From Nocardia uniformis NBRC 13702 (GTDB lineage Bacteria > Actinomycetota > Actinomycetes > Mycobacteriales > Mycobacteriaceae), in NCBI RefSeq assembly GCF_001613345.1, contig NZ_BDCE01000044.1:1-64000 (forward strand): 64,000 bases of DNA, read 5' to 3'. Made by a program: the position numbers and the translations under genes. The notes under the pieces are model-generated. The model had not been told where the DNA came from. It saw only the letters and a program-made list of their open reading frames with translations, and searched no databases. Below are positions 50,533-59,050 of this stretch, piece after piece (the first letter of the stretch is position 1; the number at the start of each line of letters is the position of its first letter).

Positions 50533-52065
50533 TCACACCGGAACATCGACCCACCAGCGGTTACGCAGGTCAGCGCCATTGGTTCTGCTGGTGGCGTACA
50601 GGTAACAGAAGTTCCGGTCCGGATCGTCGAAGAAGATTTCGATGTACCCCGCGGTCAGATTCTTGACTGTTGTGAACGTTCCCCAGCGCGCGAAGCCGGT
50701 TCCCGACGACCGGGTCCACTTTTCCTGGCCTTCGACGGGATTGATCGCCGAGTGGGGCTCAATGGCTGAACGGTCGGCATTGCAGAACACATCCAGGGTG
50801 ACCACCGGGTCGTAATCTCCGGCGCACAGAACATCCGCGCTCGCCACCGATTTGGAGAACGAGATCTCTTTCCCCTCGGATCTCGGTCGGCACTGTCGGG
50901 TCTCCCGGAAGCCGAAGTAGTCCGGGGAGAACGGCAACAACTCCGGGAACGCTTCGGCCACATACGCGTACTCGCCCCACTCGGTCGCCACCCGCGGCGC
51001 GGGCATCGTCTGTGGAACGTTGCTCCGCGCGTCGGTGTCGTTGTCGCGCAAAGCCATCGTGAGGACGGCCGCGACCGACAGCAGCACGGTCAGCAGCGTG
51101 GCACCGATCAGTCGCCGCCGTCGCGGTGCGGAGGGAGCGCTGGTGACGCTGGACAGCGCTGCCGGATCACTGTGCGCCGATGCTGGGACCGGCACGGGCG
51201 GCGCGCCTGACCCGCCCCGAGGGTCCGCCCCGCCCGCGGCGGCTCGCGCCGCTTCCGCCAGCGCGCGACAGTTCTGGTAGCGCAGGTTCGGATCCTTGGC
51301 CAGCGCCGTGGCGATGACTGTATCGAAACCCGCTGGTATCAGCGGATTCCGCTCCGATGGCCGGGGTGGTGGCTCGTGTAGGTGTGCGTAGATCACCGCG
51401 GCCGTACTCCCGCGCGGGAACGGCACCGAACCGGTGAGCATTTCGAACAGCGTGCAGCCCAGGGCGTATACGTCGACCCGGTGATCGAGCACGGCGGCGC
51501 TCAACTGCTCCGGCGCGGCATAGGCCAGGGTGGCCGTGACCTTGCCGTCGTCGCCGATGGTCGCCGAATCGTCGGCCGGCCGCGCGATGCCGAAGTCGGT
51601 GACCAGCACCCGATCCGGCGCATCGGGCTGCGCCGCGACGAGAATGTTCGCCGGTTTCACATCCCGGTGCAGCAGCCCCGCGCGATGGATCTCATCCAGT
51701 CCTCGGGCCGTCTCCGTGAGGATATGCAGCATTCGGGGCGGTGGTACTACCAGCGGCCCGCCCCGGATCAACTCCGCGAGATCCGCGCCATCGACGTACT
51801 GCATGGAAATCCAGAGGTGCCCGTCCTGCTCCCCGCGGTCCCGGACCGCCACCAGATTCGGATGCTGCAGCCGCGCCGCGACCTCGGCCTCCCGCAGAAA
51901 CCGCGCCTGGAACTCCTCGTCACCACGATGAACATCGGACAGCACCTTCAGTGCATCCATTCGGGGCAATCGAGGATGTCGCGCCAGAAATACGGCCCCC
52001 ATCCCACCGCTGCCCAGCCGACGTTCGATGCGATACCCGGCGAAGGTCGTACCCTCCTCCAGCAT
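50533..52065 (-). CDS. Receptor-like Ser/Thr protein kinase (PknB type)
   Basis: A 510-residue kinase with intact motifs: GSGGMGAVFLA, DALKVL, HRDVKPANIL, VTDFGIAR and ATLAYAAPEQL. A Pro/Ala/Ser linker precedes the membrane helix at ~320 (LIGATLLTVLLSVAAVLTMA). The ~150-residue outside domain has four Cys and its layout parallels that of the downstream kinase, so the two are paralogues. First gene of the kinase-lipoprotein-kinase operon. Confidence 0.92.
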   Translation of the reverse strand: MLEEGTTFAGYRIERRLGSGGMGAVFLARHPRLPRMDALKVLSDVHRGDEEFQARFLREAEVAARLQHPNLVAVRDRGEQDGHLWISMQYVDGADLAELIRGGPLVVPPPRMLHILTETARGLDEIHRAGLLHRDVKPANILVAAQPDAPDRVLVTDFGIARPADDSATIGDDGKVTATLAYAAPEQLSAAVLDHRVDVYALGCTLFEMLTGSVPFPRGSTAAVIYAHLHEPPPRPSERNPLIPAGFDTVIATALAKDPNLRYQNCRALAEAARAAAGGADPRGGSGAPPVPVPASAHSDPAALSSVTSAPSAPRRRRLIGATLLTVLLSVAAVLTMALRDNDTDARSNVPQTMPAPRVATEWGEYAYVAEAFPELLPFSPDYFGFRETRQCRPRSEGKEISFSKSVASADVLCAGDYDPVVTLDVFCNADRSAIEPHSAINPVEGQEKWTRSSGTGFARWGTFTTVKNLTAGYIEIFFDDPDRNFCYLYATSRTNGADLRNRWWVDVPV

Positions 52066-52211
52066 CAGCGGGGCCTCCCCTCCCTACGCAACAACAGCAC
52101 AGCAACCATTCAGCAATGCGAAATGCGATGCTGGACATAAATTTACGTCGCGAACTATAGCAGTGGAGAACGGTCGATTCGCGGCGCTTGCTGCGAGCTT
52201 GCTACGGCTGG

Positions 52212-52232
52212 AAGCTGTTCTCTACAGCTTCG
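52212..52232 (-). terminator. Possible terminator of the deaminase-xdhC operon
   Basis: GAAGCTG-TTCTCTA-CAGCTTC is a perfect 7-bp stem 46-66 bp past the XdhC stop. Stem strength is modest and there is no T-run. Confidence 0.4.
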
Positions 52233-52277
52233 CCAGGACCGGATACGCCGCGACATGGTCGGGCACCGATCTCGCGC

Positions 52278-53417
52278 TCACCTGGAGGGCTGCGTGAGAT
52301 GGTCGACGCTTTCGCCGTGGATGCGGCCGGTGGTCGCGGCGAGGGGCCGTCCACTGGCGCCCCAGTGCGCGGCAATGATTTCCGCCGCGACCGAGACCGC
52401 GGTTTCCTCGGGTGTGCGGGCACCGAGATCCAATCCGATCGGTGAGGACAGGCGGGCGAGCTGTGCGTCGCTGAGGCCTCGCGCGCGCAGCTGTGCCAGG
52501 CGGTCGTCGTGGGTGCGACGCGAACCCATCGCACCGACGTATCCGGCGTCGGAACGCAGGGCGAGGTCCAGTAGGGGTAGGTCGAACTTGGGATCGTGAG
52601 TGAGGACGCATATTACGGTGCGGCCGTCTACTTGGTCGTTGCCGATGGCTTCGGCCAGGAAACGGTGCGGCCAGGAGACCACGACCTCGTCCGCGTCGGG
52701 GAACCGCTTGCGGGTGGTGAATACCGGGCGTGCGTCGCAGACTGTGACGCGATAGCCGAGAAACCTGCCGATCCGGGCGACCGCGGCGGCGAAATCGATT
52801 GCGCCGAAGACGAACATGCGCGGTGGGGGAGCGAACGACTGCACGAATACGGCGATGTCGTCGCGTCGTCGTTCGCCACGGAAGCCGTAGTGCCGGATGC
52901 CCGTCGTGCCCTGGTCCAGCATGGCGACCACGTCTTCGATCACGGCCGCGTCCAGGTGGGGGTCGCCGAGGCTGCCGCTGACGCGATCCGGCCAGACGAC
53001 CAACCGCCGGCCGAGTCGCGATCCGGCGGTCACCACGGTCGCCGTGGCGACCGGCAGACCGTCCTCGATCGAACGGGCCACCGCGGCGAACTCCGGTGCC
53101 GACACCGCGTCCACCGGCTGCACCAGAATATCGATGATGCCGCCGCAGGTGAGCCCCACCGCGAACGCGTCGTCATCGGCGACGCCGAACCTGTGCACGC
53201 TGGACAACCCGGTGGCGATCGCTTCCCGCGCGAGTTCGTAGACCGCCCCTTCGACGCAGCCGCCGGAAACACTGCCGATCGCCTCACCATCGGACGACAC
53301 CGCCATCGACGCGCCCGGTGGGCGGGGAGCCGAACGGAAGGTGCCGACGACGGTGGCCACGGCGAACCGGTCGCCACCGCTGTACCAGGGGATAATGTGC
53401 TCGAGGATGTCGCGCAT
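52278..53417 (-). CDS. xdhC: XdhC/CoxI-family molybdenum-enzyme maturation factor
   Basis: A 379-residue protein with the two-part XdhC layout. The N-terminal XdhC_CoxI domain has VATVVGTFRSAPRPPGASMA and SVSGGCVEGAVYELA with the conserved Cys. The C-terminal Rossmann-like domain has FVFGAIDFAAAVARIGRFLG, VCVLTHDPKFDLPLL and YVGAMGSRRTHDDR. XdhC proteins bind and sulphurate the molybdenum cofactor for xanthine-dehydrogenase-type enzymes. It lies 309 bp after the FAD subunit, a gap that holds a repeat element. It implies a Mo hydroxylase whose large subunit must be encoded elsewhere. Confidence 0.88.
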   Translation of the reverse strand: MRDILEHIIPWYSGGDRFAVATVVGTFRSAPRPPGASMAVSSDGEAIGSVSGGCVEGAVYELAREAIATGLSSVHRFGVADDDAFAVGLTCGGIIDILVQPVDAVSAPEFAAVARSIEDGLPVATATVVTAGSRLGRRLVVWPDRVSGSLGDPHLDAAVIEDVVAMLDQGTTGIRHYGFRGERRRDDIAVFVQSFAPPPRMFVFGAIDFAAAVARIGRFLGYRVTVCDARPVFTTRKRFPDADEVVVSWPHRFLAEAIGNDQVDGRTVICVLTHDPKFDLPLLDLALRSDAGYVGAMGSRRTHDDRLAQLRARGLSDAQLARLSSPIGLDLGARTPEETAVSVAAEIIAAHWGASGRPLAATTGRIHGESVDHLTQPSR

Positions 53418-53586
53418 GGCCGGACCTACCGTCTGCCGCGGATGTCGGCGCGGCAGACTGCGATGAATGCTACTGGGAGCCTGCCGAATTCACGTTTCGC
53501 CGGTCCTTGCCCGTCATGCGGTCGGCACACTGATCGACTCCTGCGCGTGGTGCTGAAGGACCCGCACAGTGCATGGCGAACCACCC

Positions 53587-53674
53587 CGTCATCCGGGCGC
53601 GCTTGGCCGGGATCCACACCGTGTGGCACCCACTTCCGGGTGTGGATTCCGGCCAAAAGCACGCCGGAATGACG
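53587..53674. repeat. Long inverted-repeat element, copy 2, inside the catabolic operon
   Basis: An 88-bp element with arms 53587-53617 (CGTCATCCGGGCGCGCTTGG, ending GATCCAC) and 53642-53674 (GTGGATTCCGGCC, ending GCACGCCGGAATGACG). It matches the element at 44041-44121 arm for arm with transitions. It lies in the gap between the xdhC and FAD-subunit genes. Confidence 0.7.
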
Positions 53675-53726
53675 GTGGGTGTTGCGATGACGATGGAGGG
53701 TTCGTGTAGAACACCTGACCGGGTGC

Positions 53727-54617
53727 TCAGTTGCTGTTGAAATTCCCATGATCCGTTCGCCGATAGTCGTGCCAGGCCCAGATCAGCGTCCGTCGAGCCA
53801 TGACGGATAGGGCGTGGCGGCGGTACTGCGCGGTGCCGCGCACGTCGTCGATGGGCGAGGCGGCCGCCGCGACCAGTTCGCCGAAGCGGGTGATTGTCGC
53901 GGGGTCGAGTTCGGCTCGCGATTCCCACCGATCGCTGGTGCGCAATTCGTTCTCGAGGAATTCCTCGGCCGTGCTCGCTGAGCGGGGAGTTGGTGCGGCA
54001 GAACCGAATCCGGTGCCGACCCGCCCGCGGTCGGGGTGCAGGGACAGCGCGAAGGCGGTCACCGCGATGACCATGGCATTGCGGGTGCCGATCTTGGAGA
54101 ACTGCTGTGGTCCGGTGGCCGGGCGCATCCAGAACGCGGCGATCAGCTCATCGGGCTCCAGAACATTGCGCTTGACTCCGGCGTAGAAGTCGGCGATCGG
54201 AATGCGCCGCGAGCCCCGTACCGAATGAGCCTCCACGACAGCATCATTGGCGAGCAATGGCGGATGCGTATCGCCGGCGGGTGAGGCCGCGCCCAGATTG
54301 CCGCCCACCGTGCCGCGATTGCGGATCTGCGGGGATCCGACCGTGCGGGCGGCCATCGCCAAACCGGGCAGCTGGCCGCCCAATTCGGCGATGAGCCTGC
54401 TGTAGGGCACCCCCGCACCGATACGTAGCGAGTCGTCCGTGGTCGCCCAGTCGGTCAGCTCGCCGATCCGGGTCAGATCCAGCAGGGTCTTCGGCCGTTT
54501 GAGATCGAAATTGAGTTCGACCATCACGTCGGTACCACCGGCGATAGGCAGGGCATCGGGGTGCTCGGCCTTTGCGGCGAGCGCGTCGGCCCAGGTGGCC
54601 GGTCGCAAGAATTCCAT
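53727..54617 (-). CDS. FAD-binding subunit of a xanthine dehydrogenase/CO dehydrogenase-type enzyme
   Basis: A 296-residue medium subunit. It has an FAD_binding_5 domain (FLRPATWADALAAKAEHPDA, AGGTDVMVELN, RNRGTVGGNLGAASPAGDTH) and a C-terminal CO_deh_flav_C part (FSKIGTRNAMVIAVTAFAL). It passes electrons from the Mo and Fe-S centres to NAD or another acceptor. The matching molybdopterin and 2Fe-2S subunits are absent from this window, which is unusual. It lies between the CobW gene (34 bp upstream) and xdhC. Confidence 0.88.
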   Translation of the reverse strand: MEFLRPATWADALAAKAEHPDALPIAGGTDVMVELNFDLKRPKTLLDLTRIGELTDWATTDDSLRIGAGVPYSRLIAELGGQLPGLAMAARTVGSPQIRNRGTVGGNLGAASPAGDTHPPLLANDAVVEAHSVRGSRRIPIADFYAGVKRNVLEPDELIAAFWMRPATGPQQFSKIGTRNAMVIAVTAFALSLHPDRGRVGTGFGSAAPTPRSASTAEEFLENELRTSDRWESRAELDPATITRFGELVAAAASPIDDVRGTAQYRRHALSVMARRTLIWAWHDYRRTDHGNFNSN

Positions 54618-54651
54618 ATCGGAAACTCCCAGGGGTTGACGAGGATTCGCG

Positions 54652-55632
54652 TTATCGAACGAGGCAGGATCGCAGGCCGCGGGTGAGTGCGGCCCGGTCG
54701 AGGTCGCGGCCGATGAAGACGACCTTGCCGGTGCGCTCCTCGTCCTGCCACGGGGTCGAGGGCCGAATATCGAACAGACTGTGAATGCCCTGGAGGACGA
54801 AGCGGCGGGGGTCGTCGTCGACCGCGAACAACCCCTTCATCCGGTAGACGTCCGCGCCGCGTTCGTCGAGGTGGGTGGTCAGCCAGGTCTCGAGCGCGCG
54901 GTGATCGAAGCGGCCCGGGATCTCGATCCCCACCGACGTGAGATTCGGATCGTGCTGATGGTCGCTCTCGTCGAGCCAGTGCGGATCACCGGACATGGTG
55001 CGCGCCATATCGAATGCGCCGATTCCCAGCACGTCGGCGATATTCACGGCGGCGTATCGGGAGGTGATGATGTCGGCCGTCGCGTTGATGCCACGCACCG
55101 TCTTCTCCACCTCCCGCACGGTATTCGCGTCGACCAGATCGACCTTGTTGATCACGATGCGGTCGGCGAAGGCGATCTGGTCGACCACATGGGATCCGAC
55201 GCCGTCGTGACCGTCCTCATCGAGATGGGCGCGAACATGTTTCGCGTCGACCAGGGTGACAATGGCGTCGAGGGCGAAGTGCTTTTCAACCTCCTCGTCC
55301 ACGAAGAAGGTCTGGGCGACCGGGTTGGGGTCGGCGAGCCCGCTGGTTTCGATGAGGATGCGGTCGAAGCGGTCGCTACGCTCCAGCAGGGAATGCAGGA
55401 TTTCGATCAGATCGGTACGCGCGGCACAGCACAGGCAACAGCCATTGCTCATTTCGATAATCTTCTCGTCCGCGTTCAGGACGAGATCATTGTCGATGGG
55501 AATCTCGCCGAACTCGTTCTCGATAACGGCAATGCGGAACCCATGATTCGCGGTCAATATGTGATTGACCAGCGTGGTCTTGCCCGAGCCGAGAAATCCG
55601 GTCAGTACGGTCACCGGGATCTTGTCATTCAT
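54652..55632 (-). CDS. CobW/COG0523-family GTPase (metallochaperone-like)
   Basis: A 326-residue P-loop GTPase: Walker [13 protein letters not shown], the metal-binding CxCC in [21 protein letters not shown], and NKVD in [12 protein letters not shown] His-rich stretch (DESDHQHDP) precedes the CobW_C domain. COG0523 proteins deliver Zn or other metals to client enzymes. Here the likely clients are the deaminase or the amidohydrolase. I chose ATG 55632 with AGGAGGA directly upstream; it overlaps the UbiD stop by 8 bases. Confidence 0.9.
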   Translation of the reverse strand: MNDKIPVTVLTGFLGSGKTTLVNHILTANHGFRIAVIENEFGEIPIDNDLVLNADEKIIEMSNGCCLCCAARTDLIEILHSLLERSDRFDRILIETSGLADPNPVAQTFFVDEEVEKHFALDAIVTLVDAKHVRAHLDEDGHDGVGSHVVDQIAFADRIVINKVDLVDANTVREVEKTVRGINATADIITSRYAAVNIADVLGIGAFDMARTMSGDPHWLDESDHQHDPNLTSVGIEIPGRFDHRALETWLTTHLDERGADVYRMKGLFAVDDDPRRFVLQGIHSLFDIRPSTPWQDEERTGKVVFIGRDLDRAALTRGLRSCLVR

Positions 55633-57028
55633 GTGTTCCTCCTGTTGACGTGGTGGGGGTGAGGATCGTCCGGGCACGGGTCAGGGCATCCTCGGAGACC
55701 TCGATTCGTTTCCCCTCGAAGCCCGGTCCGCGGGTCGCGTCGAGCCCCATGCGGGAGGTCGTCCCGTCATCGGTCGAGGACGGATCCAGGGGTGATCCGG
55801 GCAGCCCACCGATGGTCAGAATGTCGCGATGCGGTTGGAAATGGGTGGCCAGCGCCCACAGCACCGCCGAGTCGTCGCTGATATCGATATCGCTGTCGAC
55901 CGCGATGACCGTCTTGACGTAGGGATCCCAGCCGAGCAACCCCAACATGACCTGACGGGCCTGACCCGGCCGTCGTTGCCGCAGTGCCACATAGCAGTGG
56001 AAGTGGGTGCCCGACGTCGGATAGTGGACGGCGGTCACATCCGGGAAACGCGTCTTGAGCTTCTCCGCCATTTCCGATTCCCGTGGAATGCGCGCGAGGT
56101 TGAGGTGCTCGGCCGTATTGCCGCCTTCGACGTCGAAGAGGATCGGCCGTTGCCGCCGCATTATCGCGGTGACCGTCATCAGATTATTGGTGGACCGGTT
56201 CGAGGAATAGCCGGAGAACTCCCCGAACGGCCCTTCCTCCGCGTATGCCGCGGCGTCGATCGTGCCCTCCAGGACGAAATCCGACCAAGCCGGAACGGCG
56301 AGCCCGTATTTCGGTGTGGTCACCACCTCTAGTGGTTCACCGAACAGCCCACCCGCAATCGCGCGTTCATCGACCTCATAGCCCACTCGGGCCGATGCGG
56401 CGAGCATGAACAGTGGATGGCCGCCGATCACCATGGCGACGGGCATCGGCCGCCCGAGCTCGGCGTACTGCCGCAGAATGCGCCACAGATCGCCACGGGA
56501 ATGCAGACTTGTCGCTAACTCGTTGGGGGAGTGGATCATCGAGCGGTGGTAACTGAGATTGCCGACACCGGTTACCGGATCTTCGGCGACCATGACGCCG
56601 CTGGTGATGTAGGGCGCTCGGTCCGACGCGAAGTGCCGCAGCATCGGCACGGTCGACAGGTCGACCTCGCCGTCGGTCGCTACCGATTCGAGAATCGGCC
56701 CGGACTCCACGTGCCGCAGGGGAAGCGGCTGTGCCGCTCGGGCGGCGAATGCCTCATGTAGATGCTCCGGCTGGGTATCCAGCATTCGCGCGATCCGGCG
56801 GCGGGAGGCGAACATATTGCTGACAACCGGCGTGCTGATGCCATCGACCTTGCGGCACAACAGCATTTCGTCACGACCCCGGGCGGCGAGCTCGTAGATC
56901 AGCCCGGTCACGCCCTGATTCGCCGTGATGACATCGTCGACTGTCAGCACATCCTCCGGATGCGTCGCGAGATAGTGCTCGAGGAAGGCGTGCGGGTCCT
57001 GCCGACGCGACAGGTCGGAGTACGTCAT
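55625..57028 (-). CDS. UbiD-family prenylated-FMN decarboxylase
   Basis: A 467-residue UbiD enzyme. Typical stretches are [53 protein letters not shown], the catalytic-Glu region [20 protein letters not shown] and [17 protein letters not shown] text near the end. Members reversibly decarboxylate aromatic, heteroaromatic or alpha,beta-unsaturated acids using prenylated FMN. It overlaps the UbiX-like gene by 4 bases. The cluster suggests an N-heterocyclic carboxylate as substrate. Confidence 0.92.
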   Translation of the reverse strand: MTYSDLSRRQDPHAFLEHYLATHPEDVLTVDDVITANQGVTGLIYELAARGRDEMLLCRKVDGISTPVVSNMFASRRRIARMLDTQPEHLHEAFAARAAQPLPLRHVESGPILESVATDGEVDLSTVPMLRHFASDRAPYITSGVMVAEDPVTGVGNLSYHRSMIHSPNELATSLHSRGDLWRILRQYAELGRPMPVAMVIGGHPLFMLAASARVGYEVDERAIAGGLFGEPLEVVTTPKYGLAVPAWSDFVLEGTIDAAAYAEEGPFGEFSGYSSNRSTNNLMTVTAIMRRQRPILFDVEGGNTAEHLNLARIPRESEMAEKLKTRFPDVTAVHYPTSGTHFHCYVALRQRRPGQARQVMLGLLGWDPYVKTVIAVDSDIDISDDSAVLWALATHFQPHRDILTIGGLPGSPLDPSSTDDGTTSRMGLDATRGPGFEGKRIEVSEDALTRARTILTPTTSTGGTHE

Positions 57029-57657
57029 CGGACCGAACCCCCGACGAAATCTTGTGCGGCCGTTGCTCCCAGCCAGCGTGGAAACAGGTCGTGCTGTATC
57101 CCGAACTGATCGAGTATTTTGCCGCTCAGGTGCGCGAGCAGATCCTCGATGGTCGTCGGTCCGTGATAGAACGCGGGCACGGGCGGCAGGACGATCGCAC
57201 CGGCCTCGGTCACCGCTGTCATATTCTTCAGATGTACGAGGCTCAACGGTGTTTCCCTGGTGACCAGCACCAGGCGGCGACGTTCCTTGAGGCAGACATC
57301 GGCCGCACGGGTGAGTAGATCATCGGAATAGCCGTGCGCGATACCGGCCAGGGTCTTCATCGAACAGGGCACCACGACCATGCCCAGGGTGAGGAACGAT
57401 CCGGATGCGATGGTCGCCGCGATATCGCCACGCTGGTGATAGACGTCCGCGAGACCGGCGAAATCGTCGGGGCGCAGCCCGGTTTCCAATTCGATCGTGC
57501 GATGCGCGGCCTTGGAAATCACCAGATGTGTTGCCACCGTGTTGAGCTGGCGTAGAGCGGTGAGGAGGTGGATGGCGAGATGTGGGGCGCTGGCACCGGT
57601 GATACCGATGATCAAACGTGGCTTTTCGGTTGCGCCGCTGAGGTATTCGATAGGCAT
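57025..57657 (-). CDS. UbiX-family flavin prenyltransferase
   Basis: A 210-residue flavoprotein that makes the prenylated FMN needed by UbiD: LIIGITGASAPHLAIHLLTA, then MVVVPCSMKTLAGIAHGYSD, and RRLVLVTRETPLSLVHLKNM, all UbiX signatures. The first motif reads GASAP where most UbiX proteins have GASG, a minor variation. I chose ATG 57657 (MPIEYLSGATEKPRL); the upstream open frame has no related content. Confidence 0.9.
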   Translation of the reverse strand: MPIEYLSGATEKPRLIIGITGASAPHLAIHLLTALRQLNTVATHLVISKAAHRTIELETGLRPDDFAGLADVYHQRGDIAATIASGSFLTLGMVVVPCSMKTLAGIAHGYSDDLLTRAADVCLKERRRLVLVTRETPLSLVHLKNMTAVTEAGAIVLPPVPAFYHGPTTIEDLLAHLSGKILDQFGIQHDLFPRWLGATAAQDFVGGSVR

Positions 57658-57682
57658 GGTGGTCTTTCTCGGGAGCGGAGTC

Positions 57683-59044
57683 CTAGACGGTCGGCGTCGG
57701 TTCGCCGGCGCGGGCGCGGCGGAACCTGCTGTGGAAGACGACATTGAGTGCGATCGCGAGCACCGTGCCGGTAGCGACACCGCTTTTGAAGAACATCTCG
57801 GCGTAGGTGGGCAGCTGGCGGTAGAAGCTCGGCGCGTAAGCCGGGACCAGCCCGACACTCAGCGACAGCATGACGATCATGAGATTGCTGGAACGGTTGA
57901 AGTCGACCTGGGACAGGATTTGAATGCCGGAAACGGTCAAAGCCCCGAAGGTGACGATCGCGGCCGCCCCGATCACCGGTGCGGGCAGGGCGGCGGCCAC
58001 CCGCCCGACCGGTTGGATAATGCCCAGTACCAACAGGATTACGCCGACAATCGCGACCGGATAGCGACTGCGGACCTTCGTCAAAGCGATCAGCCCGATG
58101 TTCTGGCCGAAGGTGGTGTAGACGAAACCGTTGAACACACCGCTGATCGCGGTCATGAGACCGTCGACGCGGAGCAGTCGGGCAATTTCGTCGGGGCCCA
58201 CCGGTTTACCGACCACCTGGCCGACGGCCAGGCCCTGTCCCGCACCCTCGACCATGAGTACGAAAACAATAATGAGGAACAGCAGGATCGACGGTAGATG
58301 GAATTGCAGGGGGCCGAAATGCATCGGCCCCATAATGCCCACAATGGGTCCCTCGCCGACGCCTGCGAGGCTCCCGATCCCCACTGACCATCCGGTGATC
58401 GAGCCGATCACCAGCGCCAACAGGATGGATAGCTGACCGAGCGGACCCTTGAACACCCGCCGGAACACCACCATCAACGCCATGGTGAACGCGGCCAGCG
58501 CGATATGGCCGAGCTGACCGTAGTCGGGATCGTTCGGATCGGACCCGGCGACGAGTCGCAGACCCACCGGGATGAGGGTGAGCCCGATCAGCGCGATAAC
58601 AGTGCCGGTCACCACCGAGGGAAACAGCCTCAGCAGCATGCTGAAGTACGGTGCGGCCAGTATCCAGATCACACCCGCGACGAGTAGCGAACCGTACACC
58701 GTTGCGAGCCCCTGGCTCTGGCCGACCAGCACCATCGGCACGATTCCGCTGGAGGCGGCACCGACCACCAGCGGCATGCGAATCCCGAACTTCCACAACC
58801 CCAATGCCTGCAGCAGGGTGCCGATTCCGGCGAGAATGAGATCGATACTGACCAGATCGGCGATCTGCGAGTCGGACAGCCCGATTGCCGTGCCGACGAT
58901 AATCGGGACCACCACGACCCCCGCGTACATCACCAGCGCGTGCTGCATACCGAGCAGCAGCAGGTGCGTGAACGGCGGACGTTCATCGACGGCGGCGGTA
59001 CCGGTGGTATCCGACCCGAGGTCCCGGGATTGCTTGTCCGACAT
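57683..59044 (-). CDS. NCS2-family nucleobase permease, copy B
   Basis: A 453-residue transporter of the xanthine/uracil (NCS2) family with about fourteen hydrophobic segments. Motifs include LLGMQHALVMYAGVVVVPII, VTGTVIALIGLTLIPVGLR, VEGAGQGLAVGQVVGKPVGP and FVYTTFGQNIGLIALTKVRS, the conserved QNIG region of purine transporters. It is six bases downstream of its paralogue. Substrate probably a xanthine/urate-like heterocycle. Confidence 0.9.
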   Translation of the reverse strand: MSDKQSRDLGSDTTGTAAVDERPPFTHLLLLGMQHALVMYAGVVVVPIIVGTAIGLSDSQIADLVSIDLILAGIGTLLQALGLWKFGIRMPLVVGAASSGIVPMVLVGQSQGLATVYGSLLVAGVIWILAAPYFSMLLRLFPSVVTGTVIALIGLTLIPVGLRLVAGSDPNDPDYGQLGHIALAAFTMALMVVFRRVFKGPLGQLSILLALVIGSITGWSVGIGSLAGVGEGPIVGIMGPMHFGPLQFHLPSILLFLIIVFVLMVEGAGQGLAVGQVVGKPVGPDEIARLLRVDGLMTAISGVFNGFVYTTFGQNIGLIALTKVRSRYPVAIVGVILLVLGIIQPVGRVAAALPAPVIGAAAIVTFGALTVSGIQILSQVDFNRSSNLMIVMLSLSVGLVPAYAPSFYRQLPTYAEMFFKSGVATGTVLAIALNVVFHSRFRRARAGEPTPTV

Positions 59045-59050
59045 GATTCC

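Noticed and set aside
54781..55662. 293-codon open frame antisense to the CobW gene
   Set aside because: Shadow frame; the sense strand has Walker A, CxCC and NKxD motifs and a strong ribosome binding site.
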